Part shown: in pieces, positions 24,251-31,044 of the stretch
How positions within the stretch are numbered: position 1 is the stretch's first letter
Layout: every line of letters begins with the position of its first letter
Origin: Candidatus Alloenteromonas pullistercoris
Lineage (GTDB): Bacteria > Bacillota_I > Bacilli_A > RFN20 > CAG-826
NCBI GenBank assembly: GCA_017694295.1
Contig: JADINA010000034.1
Coordinates: 1-34,262, forward strand
Length of the DNA stretch: 34,262 bases
Direction of reading: 5' to 3'
Translations under genes and position numbers: made by a program
Notes under the pieces: model-generated
Seen by the model: only the letters and a program-made list of their open reading frames with translations
Databases searched by the model: none
What the model was told of the DNA's origin: nothing

Positions 24251-25528
24251 ATGCCTGCGATGAGACAGCCTTTGGCGTTCCGCGTCCGCCCGAAGACGCT
24301 TGACGATGTGGTCGGGCAAAGCAAATTGGTCGGGCCCAACTCGTTTTTGCGCAAATCGGTTGAGGAAAAGGCGCTTTTCTCCTTTATCTTCTATGGCCCC
24401 CCGGGGACGGGGAAGACGACGATCGCCGAGGCCTATGCCCGCTCTATCGGGGTCCATTCGATATCGCTTAACGCCGTCACCTTGTCGAAAAAGGACCTTG
24501 AGGGGGCTTTGGAGCAGACGAAGTTCTGGAACCCCTGCATCCTCATAGTCGACGAAATCCACCGGCTTGACAAAACCAAGCAGGATTATTTGCTCCCCTA
24601 CGTGGAAAACGGCACCTTCTTCCTCATCGGGGCGACGACGGCCAACCCCTATATCTCCCTTTCAAGGGCCATCAGGAGCCGTTGCCGCCTTTTGGAGGTC
24701 ACCCCCTTAAGCGAGGATGACCTCGTTTCCGGGCTAAAGCGGGCCGCCGCCATCCCGGAGGGGCTTGACGGCAAAAGCGAGTTCCTCGATGAGGCCTATT
24801 CCTTCATCGCCAAGCTTTCCGGCGGGGACATGCGCTTCGCCCTCAACATCCTCGAGGAGGCTTCCGTCCAATTCGGCAAAGGGCCGATCGGGGAGAAGGA
24901 GATAAAGGAGATCGAGCGCGTCCCCAACTATGCGATGGACAAAGACGAGGAGGAGCATTACGACTCGGTCTCGGCGTTGCAGAAATCGATACGCGGCTGC
25001 GACGTCGACGCCGCGCTTTACTATTTGGCCAGGCTATGCATCGCCGGCGACCTCGATTCGATAAAGCGCCGCCTTTTGGTGACGGCCTATGAGGATATCG
25101 GCTTAGCCAACCCAAATGCGGTGATGCGCTGCCAATTGGCCATCGAGGCGGCGGAGCAGGTTGGCTTCCCGGAGGCCATCATCCCCTTGGGCGATGCGGT
25201 CGTCGACCTTTGCCTTTCGCCCCATTCGAAAGCCGGCTGCCTTTCCATCCAGGAGGCGATGGCTTTCGCCGGCGAACGCCCCTTCATGGTCCAGGATTAC
25301 CTTAAGCTCACCCCGGTGAGCCTTGAGGAAGAGGACAAATACCCCTATGACCGCCCCGATCTTTGGGAAAGGATCCAATACCTCCCCGAATTCTACAAGG
25401 ACAGGAAGTTTTACAAGCGAAGCGACAAAAGCGCCTACGAAAGGGCGCTTAACGCCAATTACGAAAGGCTGCTTAAGCAAGGGCGGAGCAGCGATTTGCG
25501 CGCATTGAAGAAGGCAAAAGGCAAATAG
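24251..25528 (+). CDS. rarA: Replication-associated recombination ATPase RarA (MgsA)
   Basis: This 425-residue clamp-loader-like AAA+ ATPase has the N-terminus PLAFRVRPKTLDDVVGQSKL diagnostic for RarA/MgsA/WRNIP1. Walker A is GPPGTGKTT (49-57), Walker B is ILIVDEIH, sensor 1 is GATTANPY, the arginine finger lies in SRAIRSRCRLLEV, and the C-terminal tetramerisation domain contains LYYLARLCIAGDLDSIKRRL. It acts at stalled forks. The start is uncertain: ATG 24251 or 24260 (MRQPLAF, closest to homologues). Neither has a Shine-Dalgarno sequence, so leaderless translation is possible. Divergent from the thioesterase gene. Confidence 0.93.
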   Translation: MPAMRQPLAFRVRPKTLDDVVGQSKLVGPNSFLRKSVEEKALFSFIFYGPPGTGKTTIAEAYARSIGVHSISLNAVTLSKKDLEGALEQTKFWNPCILIVDEIHRLDKTKQDYLLPYVENGTFFLIGATTANPYISLSRAIRSRCRLLEVTPLSEDDLVSGLKRAAAIPEGLDGKSEFLDEAYSFIAKLSGGDMRFALNILEEASVQFGKGPIGEKEIKEIERVPNYAMDKDEEEHYDSVSALQKSIRGCDVDAALYYLARLCIAGDLDSIKRRLLVTAYEDIGLANPNAVMRCQLAIEAAEQVGFPEAIIPLGDAVVDLCLSPHSKAGCLSIQEAMAFAGERPFMVQDYLKLTPVSLEEEDKYPYDRPDLWERIQYLPEFYKDRKFYKRSDKSAYERALNANYERLLKQGRSSDLRALKKAKGK

Positions 25529-25572
25529 GTCCTTTATCGAATAATGCCAATCCGGTTAAAGGTTTTTGTTTA

Positions 25573-25603
25573 GAAAAAAACCGAAGTGGGGCGTCCACCT
25601 CAG
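25573..25603 (-). terminator. Terminator of the DUF2871 gene
   Basis: Read on the minus strand, CTGAGGTGG (25603-25595) pairs with CCACTTCGG (25589-25581; 9 bp, two G-U), followed by TTTTTTT. Confidence 0.85.
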
Positions 25604-25613
25604 CTTTAGGCGT

Positions 25614-26044
25614 TTATTCCTTTTCCTGTTTCTTCTTTTTGAAGACGTTTAGGTAGATGAAGACCAATAGCAATAAAAGCGATACGCCCAAAATGACGTG
25701 CCCGATGCCGGCGAATCCGGAAACCATCCCATCTAAGCCATCGCTTAAGGGGGTGAGGGTTACCTGCAATATCCCGCGAACCCAGAACATCGCGCATGTA
25801 AGGTTCAAACCCACATGGTAAAGGAAGATGGCGACGTTGGTCTTTTTGTCCTCGAAGAAAAAAGACTTCTGCAATAGAAGCAATAAAAGAAAGAAGACGG
25901 TCCCCAAAACCAGGTAATGGACGTGGACGACCGATAGGGTTGTCTTGTCGACGTAGGACAACCCTTTGGTGAACTCCCGGTAAAAGACCCCGCCGAGCAA
26001 GGCCAACACGGCGTAGATGACGCTGGATAGATAGTATTTTTCAT
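25614..26044 (-). pseudogene. DUF2871 membrane protein, frameshifted at codon 3
   Basis: The downstream frame encodes VLALLGGVFYREFTK and then VHVHYLVLGTVFFLLLL, matching DUF2871, with four hydrophobic helices and a lysine-rich tail. The family N-terminus is also encoded in this frame (KYYLSSVIYA), but its only plausible start, ATG 26044 with GGAGGG 4 bases upstream, is one base out of register: five A follow ATG where six would be needed (T-run 26037-26041 on the plus strand). Either a base was lost in the homopolymer in the organism or the sequence is in error. Without the fix, translation must start at GTG 26009 and lose the first helix (131 aa). Confidence 0.75.
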
Positions 26045-26135
26045 TTTCCCTCCAAGGCTTAGCTAAACCTTGCTAATTATGCCCTATGGGCAAAAGCAAA
26101 GTAAGTGGTGGAAGCGGTTTCATGGCGAAATGCCC

Positions 26136-26163
26136 TTGACGGGGCGAAAATAGTCTTTATTAT
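26136..26163 (+). promoter_or_regulatory. Promoter of the 48-residue gene
   Basis: TTGACG (26136-26141), a 16-base spacer and TATTAT (26158-26163). The leader contains a CCCC-GAAA-GGGG hairpin (26173-26184) ending 15 bases before the ribosome binding site. Confidence 0.65.
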
Positions 26164-26212
26164 TTCGCAACCCCCCGAAAGGGGTTAGCCAAAAAAAGAA
26201 AGGAGGATTTTT

Positions 26213-26359
26213 ATGATTTACGAATTCCTAAGGCAAATAAAAGCCGGCGACACGAAGAAAAGAAACGGCAAATCCCGCAAGCACGGCTTCGTCAAGTCGC
26301 TTGCCGAATCCTATGGATTGAACGCCGTTTTCACCCACGGCACCTCGCTTGATTTCTAA
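26213..26359 (+). CDS. Unrecognised small basic protein (48 aa)
   Basis: The frame MIYEFLRQIKAGDTKKRN...HGTSLDF encodes 48 residues, nine Lys/Arg against four acidic. Support is unusually complete for so short a gene: a sigma-A-like promoter, a GNRA-capped hairpin in the leader and AGGAGG exactly 7 bases before ATG. There is no hydrophobic segment or cysteine, so it is probably a cytoplasmic nucleic-acid- or ribosome-associated peptide. No family was recognised. It lies just before a truncated tRNA-Leu. Confidence 0.65.
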   Translation: MIYEFLRQIKAGDTKKRNGKSRKHGFVKSLAESYGLNAVFTHGTSLDF

Positions 26360-26456
26360 TTAGCCTCGCCAAAATGAAAGAAAACCCTTTCTCTTGCCTG
26401 CCCTAAAGCGGATAATGGGCAGGCGGCGAAAGCCGTGGGAGCAAAACCCTGAAACC

Positions 26457-26500
26457 GCGCCAGTGGCGGAATTGGTATACGCGCATGACTTAGGACCATA
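26457..26500 (+). pseudogene. Truncated tRNA-Leu (UAG), 5' half only
   Basis: The acceptor strand GCGCCAG, the D-arm GCG...CGC with GAATTGGTATA, the anticodon strand CATGA and the loop CTTAGGA (26489-26495) are tRNA-Leu-like. The 3' anticodon strand reads CCATA (three of five pairs kept) and no variable arm, T-arm or matching CTGGCGC follows. The intact tRNA-Leu lies 230 bp downstream and shares the 9-mer GACTTAGGA. Confidence 0.75.
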
Positions 26501-26725
26501 CAAAGTCGGAAAATCCGACTTGGCAAAAGTCCCAAGTTTATCGAGAAAACCAAGGAAACTGCGGACGAAATGATAAATTGGTCCACAGTTCAGAAAGGTG
26601 ATTAGGGAGCACCTGCGGACATCTCCAGACGACGTAAGAGGTGCGGACAACCTTAAGGCTGAAAGTCTTACAAAGTCCCGAAAAATCAGATGCCAAAAAA
26701 TCCCATGGCATCGAAGAAAAATGGG
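26499..26725 (+). repeat. Two degenerate 57-nt copies, 170-bp period
   Basis: Copy A (26499-26555) and copy B (26669-26725) begin TACAAAGTC, share AAAA, TCCC and ATCGA blocks, and each keeps a 6-bp hairpin with different arm sequences (A: ACTTGG/CCAAGT; B: GATGCC/GGCATC). Each is followed 5 bases later by TGCGGAC, which in copy B is the start of tRNA-Leu. Further TGCGGAC copies occur at about 26614 and 26642. Confidence 0.6.
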
Positions 26726-26731
26726 TGACAT

Positions 26732-26815
26732 GCGGACATGGCGTAATGGAAGCCGCGATAGACTTAGGATCTATTGGGGAGACCCGTGCAGGTTCGAATC
26801 CTGTTGTCCGCACCA
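26732..26815 (+). tRNA. tRNA-Leu (UAG)
   Basis: Acceptor GCGGACA (26732-26738) pairs with TGTCCGC (26805-26811), followed by A and an encoded CCA. Anticodon stem ATAGA/TCTAT encloses CTTAGGA with TAG at 26765-26767. It has the long variable arm (GGG/CCC) of type II tRNAs and a normal T-loop TTCGAAT. Confidence 0.95.
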
Positions 26816-26829
26816 GATGAAAAGAAATG

Positions 26830-26868
26830 GCCTCCGGTTCCTAGAAATGGAATCTCGGAGGCTTTTAT
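26830..26868 (+). terminator. Terminator after tRNA-Leu
   Basis: GCCTCCG (26830-26836) pairs with CGGAGGC (26856-26862), with an inner TTCC/GGAA, followed by TTTTATTT. Confidence 0.9.
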
Positions 26869-26889
26869 TTATCCGAGTAGGTAACGGAC

Positions 26890-27216
26890 ATGGATCCAAA
26901 TTTCAAACCATACAGGACCGGTATGACGATGGTCCTAGAGAGGTACCCCTGCGGAAAAGGGGGCAGCCGCAGTAGAGGAGTCGTCTTCTATCTCTGCAAG
27001 TGCGACTGCGGGAAGGAGTTCATCGTCACCGGCGACGAGCTATCGAAGCATCCCTATTCCTGCGGATGCACCCCCAAGCCCTCTCCTGTTGGGCGCCCCC
27101 ACGACTGGGCCGTCGGCTTCAAGGGCAGGAGGCTCCAGCTCGTCGGCAAGGACGGGAACGTCGCGAAGATCCCATCAAAGACGGCGATCGACGTGTACGT
27201 TACGAGAAAAGGGTAA
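26890..27216 (+). CDS. Zinc-ribbon protein of AP2/homing-endonuclease type, stopped early
   Basis: This 108-residue product has four cysteines in a ribbon: LCKCDCGKEF and then YSCGC, preceded by GKGGSRSRGVVF. This is the usual N-terminal module of phage and mobile AP2-domain or HNH-type DNA-binding proteins. It ends at TAA 27214-27216, but the same frame continues without a break for 55 more codons to TAA 27379-27381. The stop lies inside the loop of a long inverted repeat. No ribosome binding site is evident before the ATG. It probably represents an originally longer (about 163 aa) protein. Confidence 0.6.
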   Translation: MDPNFKPYRTGMTMVLERYPCGKGGSRSRGVVFYLCKCDCGKEFIVTGDELSKHPYSCGCTPKPSPVGRPHDWAVGFKGRRLQLVGKDGNVAKIPSKTAIDVYVTRKG

Positions 27217-27236
27217 ACGGTCGCCGTCTTTGATGG
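27172..27236. repeat. 19-bp inverted repeat inside the zinc-ribbon gene
   Basis: The 16-bp arms 27172-27187 and 27221-27236 are perfectly complementary, and three more inner pairs (one T-G) extend the stem to 19. The 27-nt remainder of the loop holds the in-frame TAA (27214-27216). Inverting 27188-27220 would read ACC GTT TAC CCT and on with no stop, and rejoin the downstream frame. Confidence 0.85.
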
Positions 27237-27381
27237 TGAGGTTTGGAACCTCCAGGAGGCGCAGGAAAGGCCCGTGGACGAACCCAAGCCGAAGCCAAAG
27301 GGGAGGCCGAAGTACATCCCGGGCCCAAATCACCCCTGGAGACAGTACGCGGTCAAGATCAAATCAGGTGGAAACAAATAA
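27217..27381 (+). pseudogene. In-frame continuation of the zinc-ribbon gene after the stop
   Basis: Fifty-four sense codons and a TAA follow directly in the same frame: TVAVFDGEVWNLQEAQERPV, a Pro/Lys-rich linker, then KGRPKYIPGPNHPWRQYAVK. The sequence reads like genuine protein and mirrors the GRPHDWAVGFKG segment upstream, which suggests that it was once translated as one product. Confidence 0.55.
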
Positions 27382-27494
27382 CGTGATAATGACAGCAGCG
27401 CACTGAATTAGTGATGGTCGATGAGGCTCCTGGAAACGAAAATCGCTTGGGCAAATCCCCGTTTCGGAGTTTATCTTCACTGATCAAATCATAC

Positions 27495-28205
27495 CTAGGC
27501 CTTCGGAGCGCTCTTTGAGAAAAGGCGTTTGTATAGTTCCCTGAAGACGCCGTTGAACCTGTCCTCGCCATCAAAGACAAAGGCAAAGTTCGTCAGATTA
27601 TGGAAGGCGACGCAAAGGTGGTCGAACAGCTTGGAGGCTATTTGTATAAAGGCCTCCGTGATCGGATAATCCTGGTTCGGGCCGACCAAGGAGGTCGAGG
27701 TGATGGTGCAATGGACCATCTTGTCCAAGTAGGCCTCCTTCCATCTGACTATATCGTTAAAGCCTGCGAACATGAGCATCTTCCTTTCGTTATAGCCCTT
27801 TTCGATCCAGCCATAATCAAGATAGGGAAAGGCTTCGCGCTTGTATGACCCGTAGTTCTCGGAGATCCTTCGCTTCTGCTCTTCCTTCTCCAGGTCCATT
27901 ATCGCTGTCCTGAATTTGTGGTGGTCTATATAGGCAGGACGCAATTCCGGGCGTTCCACCAAAATGGACGAGATCGCTACCTGCTCGGTCAATTGCCTGA
28001 GCAGCGCCCCGGCTTGGACGAGGGCGATTTCCTGCATGGCGAGGCAAAAGACCTCCACGGATTTATAGGCGTCAAGCATCACCGAGAGGATGTATTTGTT
28101 TTCGTTTCCAAGCTTATCGAAATAACGGAGGTATAAAATCTCCGTTATGTCATGCGAAATAGAATGCATCGATGCTAGTATGTCTCGGAATAGATCTGTG
28201 TCCAT
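27495..28205 (-). CDS. Uncharacterised helical protein, possibly DUF5677/HEPN-like
   Basis: This 236-residue protein is predicted mostly helical. The segment VQAGALLRQLTEQVAISSIL with later HHKFRTAIMDLEKEEQ recalls DUF5677-like and HEPN-type helical proteins, but the match is weak and no RxxxxH RNase motif is obvious. AAGGAG lies 7 bases before ATG 28205, and TATAAT is found upstream on the same strand at 28229-28234. It is divergent from the FRG genes. Its position in an island rich in nuclease-like genes hints at a defence or mobile-element role, by association only. Confidence 0.6.
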   Translation of the reverse strand: MDTDLFRDILASMHSISHDITEILYLRYFDKLGNENKYILSVMLDAYKSVEVFCLAMQEIALVQAGALLRQLTEQVAISSILVERPELRPAYIDHHKFRTAIMDLEKEEQKRRISENYGSYKREAFPYLDYGWIEKGYNERKMLMFAGFNDIVRWKEAYLDKMVHCTITSTSLVGPNQDYPITEAFIQIASKLFDHLCVAFHNLTNFAFVFDGEDRFNGVFRELYKRLFSKSAPKA

Positions 28206-28228
28206 TTGCGTTCTCCTTGTTTGGCTAT

Positions 28229-28234
28229 ATTATA
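28229..28234 (-). promoter_or_regulatory. -10 element of the 28205 gene
   Basis: A consensus TATAAT on the minus strand, 24 bases before the start codon. No convincing -35 is seen. Confidence 0.45.
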
Positions 28235-28283
28235 ATAAGAAGATTTGATGGTAATAATAGATTATAGAAGACAGGGAACTTAG

Positions 28284-28415
28284 TATTCGTCCGATATTGA
28301 GAGAGTACAGTGGCTTCGACAAAAGGCCTATCTGAGCGCTGTGCCAATTGATGAAAGTGGGCAAGATAGGCATGTAGATTTAGAGTTAGTGCGGATCAAA
28401 CCAAAATCGACATAA
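28284..28415 (+). pseudogene. Possible C-terminal gene fragment
   Basis: A 43-codon frame without a start, closed by TAA 28413-28415, reads RVQWLRQKAYLSAVPIDESG and then QDRHVDLELVRIKPKST. It looks like the natural end of a protein rather than random sequence. It may be the tail of a gene lost when the FRG genes arrived. No family was recognised. Confidence 0.3.
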
Positions 28416-28427
28416 GGGGGCTCTAGT

Positions 28428-29651
28428 ATGGCTGACGGCAAGGAACGCGTATCTCCGAACGAGGAATTATATGACCAATTCTTCTCTTTCAAAGAGATGA
28501 AGTTGCTTAACATTTCAAAGTTTATTTTCGCGGAGGACACAACTTATCTTGCCGATTCGCTAACGCATCTGAGCGATCTGAAGAGTGAAATCTTAAGCGA
28601 TTTGGAATCGCACCTGGACCGGGAACGATGGGGATCGCTCTCAGATTTGGAGAAGTATGCAAATTTCTCTAATGGTTCTCCTGAACGGAGCGATATAGAA
28701 GATTCCTTCCGTGATGTTCTTCCAGCTATTCGCGAATCAATAAGGCGCCAGTTATACAAAGCACTTGATCGAGATTTCGGTCTTAAGTTCGATCTGGAAC
28801 TCGGGGAAGAGTTATCCCCCGACGAACTGCCGATTAAGCTTGCGAGCGAAGGCAAAACACCTATCTTCTTCGGACAAAAGGAGATTGTTTACAGCATAGG
28901 GCCATCGATGTTCCTGAGGCAGCAAACCCCAAGCGGATTCAAAGGGGTCATTTACGATACTCGTTCCTTATTCAGCCTATATGAAGAGGGTGGATATTCT
29001 CGGTCTTTGATCGAAAGATACAACGGTGCGTTCAAAGAAAACATCGTAAGGCCGAATCAAATGGACTATAAATTCCTCTCATGGATGCAGAATTCCGCCT
29101 CTTTCAGTCCGCTCATGGATTTCACTGAAGATTATCTGATCGCTTTGATTGAAGTCCTCGGCACAAGAAACCCAACCGCGTTCCTTTATGCCGATTCTGC
29201 GATTTACTCATTGACGGTCCCGAAAGCATGCATCATTAACGACGAAGCAAGCATCAATGATCTTATTAAAAATATAACATGGAATATTTACAACCTTAAA
29301 AGCGGAATCGTTCCCGGAATAGCGCATAAGGTAAGAAGCAGGCTGGGATATGATTTCATGTTGGATTTCGGATCATATCGAAAGATCGCAAACCTTCTCT
29401 TTCCGCGGGTCCTGGTATTTAACGTGGCTTCTAACGACAATACGCATAGAAAGCGGGGGAGATATGTTTTTTTCTACGACTATGTCGCCGTGAACGGAAA
29501 GATATTCCCCGTGTTCAAAGAAGGCGCAAAACTAAAAAGGCAGATGATCGAATGCCGAAGCAAGCTGGCGATGAGGGAATGGATGAGGAATAATCGCCCG
29601 ATGATAAGAAAGGCCTATTTGGAAGATCCGCGCCTGGAATTCGGCCTATGA
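28428..29651 (+). CDS. FRG-domain-like protein, degenerate at key positions
   Basis: This 407-residue protein is clearly paralogous to its downstream neighbour: shared YDQFFSF near the N-terminus, IGPSM, an FSPLMDFTEDY block (226-236) and a C-terminal FFYDY-VNGK region. The canonical FRG landmarks are altered. The YRGQ arginine is replaced (FFGQ, 147-150), the Gln-His pair is QN (221-222), and the NDR...Q..G motif reads NDN...RG. If the FRG fold is catalytic, this copy should be inactive and may be structural or inhibitory. AGGGGG lies 8 bases before the ATG. It is the first gene of the FRG-FRG-HNH cluster. Confidence 0.7.
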   Translation: MADGKERVSPNEELYDQFFSFKEMKLLNISKFIFAEDTTYLADSLTHLSDLKSEILSDLESHLDRERWGSLSDLEKYANFSNGSPERSDIEDSFRDVLPAIRESIRRQLYKALDRDFGLKFDLELGEELSPDELPIKLASEGKTPIFFGQKEIVYSIGPSMFLRQQTPSGFKGVIYDTRSLFSLYEEGGYSRSLIERYNGAFKENIVRPNQMDYKFLSWMQNSASFSPLMDFTEDYLIALIEVLGTRNPTAFLYADSAIYSLTVPKACIINDEASINDLIKNITWNIYNLKSGIVPGIAHKVRSRLGYDFMLDFGSYRKIANLLFPRVLVFNVASNDNTHRKRGRYVFFYDYVAVNGKIFPVFKEGAKLKRQMIECRSKLAMREWMRNNRPMIRKAYLEDPRLEFGL

Positions 29652-29669
29652 GAGGAGTGGGGTGCGAAA

Positions 29670-30932
29670 ATGGAATCTGACTATTCTGTTTTATATGACC
29701 TCGCAGAGAGGATGCAAGGTTCGAGAGACGATGGACCATCGAATTACGACCAATTCTTTTCTTTTGCGGAAATGGGGCTAAGGGAAATAAATAATTTCCT
29801 CTATGACGGATCGGAGCCAAGCGAAGCCAAAGGCATCAAGCTTTCCAGCATCGAGTCCGTACTGAACTATGAACTCGGAAGATTGGACCTTAATCCTGGT
29901 TTGTTAAAAGAATCCTTAAATTCCCCTCGGTTTCAAAAAGAGACGAGCGGAAGTGGGCGGTTTCCGGCAGTATTCGATAGCAGGGTGAGGAGCGTTCTTC
30001 GTTCACTGGCCAGGCGCTGTTTGTATTCCGCTTTGGATAAAGACCTTGGCGCCAATTATAACAATGAGCAGGGCGATCAGATTGAATTCGCTAAGAAACA
30101 AATCGACCCATCCAAGCACGGCAAGTTATATTATCGCGGCCAATCCGATTATTCCTGGACGATAGTCCCAAGCATGGTCAGGAATTTGATCATAAGGGAT
30201 GGAAGAGGCGCGGTCTATGATGGCGTTTGCCTCAATGTGGGAGGCTTCTTTCATCTTTATTACGAAAACGGATATTCGGATTCCCTTATAAAGAAATACA
30301 ACAAATATTATGGACCAAAACCCGTTTTGAACCCTGACGATATTGATTATCGCTTCCTCGCATGGATGCAACACACCACCGAGTATAGCCCGTTGGTGGA
30401 TTTCACAAGCGACTATTGTGTAGCCGCGTCATTCGCGGTAAACGCAAAAAACCCAAACGCTTTCCTGGACGTTGATTCCGCCGTATATATTTATGAATTG
30501 CCTGATGGAGTTGATCCTATTGACGACATTAGACAAATAGATGGGATCGTCTCGAAAATGGAGATTGCGGTGACCAATAAGAAAATCGTACCTGGGTCTA
30601 GCGTGGTGGCGTTCGATCTTCACACGGGGGTCGGCAAGATTGTCAGCCATATGCGATACAAGGAAATCGTTGATAACCTTGTCCCTAAGTATGCCGTCAT
30701 CGACATCATGCCTAATGATAGGATGCTCCGTCAAAAGGGAAAATTCATACTCCTATATGATTATGAAATCGTGAACGGAAAGACATTTGATAAACTTGAA
30801 GGTTTGGCCAAAGTCAAAAAGCACCTTATTAAAGCAAACGAGAAGAAGGAATTGCTGGAATGGCTCCATGAACAGCATCCGGAGGTTGATATGCCGTTCC
30901 TTATGAATCCTTATCTTGATTTCGAGGATTGA
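29670..30932 (+). CDS. FRG-domain protein with intact motifs
   Basis: This 420-residue protein carries the FRG domain (Pfam PF08867) at about 150-360. LYYRGQSDYSWTIVPSMVR (RGQ 156-158), WMQHTTEYSPLVDFTSDY (Q234, H235, D244) and NDRMLRQKGKF (349-359) keep the family's conserved residues. The N-terminal 140 residues are helical and shared with the upstream paralogue. FRG domains are common in phage, mobile and defence-associated genes, but their activity is not established. It begins 18 bases after the upstream stop, so the pair is one operon; the HNH gene follows 112 bases later. Confidence 0.82.
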   Translation: MESDYSVLYDLAERMQGSRDDGPSNYDQFFSFAEMGLREINNFLYDGSEPSEAKGIKLSSIESVLNYELGRLDLNPGLLKESLNSPRFQKETSGSGRFPAVFDSRVRSVLRSLARRCLYSALDKDLGANYNNEQGDQIEFAKKQIDPSKHGKLYYRGQSDYSWTIVPSMVRNLIIRDGRGAVYDGVCLNVGGFFHLYYENGYSDSLIKKYNKYYGPKPVLNPDDIDYRFLAWMQHTTEYSPLVDFTSDYCVAASFAVNAKNPNAFLDVDSAVYIYELPDGVDPIDDIRQIDGIVSKMEIAVTNKKIVPGSSVVAFDLHTGVGKIVSHMRYKEIVDNLVPKYAVIDIMPNDRMLRQKGKFILLYDYEIVNGKTFDKLEGLAKVKKHLIKANEKKELLEWLHEQHPEVDMPFLMNPYLDFED

Positions 30933-31044
30933 TAGAAAAAACCTTATATGTGCTGAGTTTTGTTCAATAGGTGGGGAGAGCCTGACGAACAAATAATTAT
31001 ATGGGATTCCGCCATTTTATATTTAGCAAATAGGAGAAGGTGAT

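Noticed and set aside
26457-26815. Group I intron in a tRNA-Leu anticodon loop
   Set aside because: The 3' half of the first tRNA is absent (no CTGGCGC), the downstream tRNA pairs fully with its own 5' half, and none of the conserved group I core motifs are visible.
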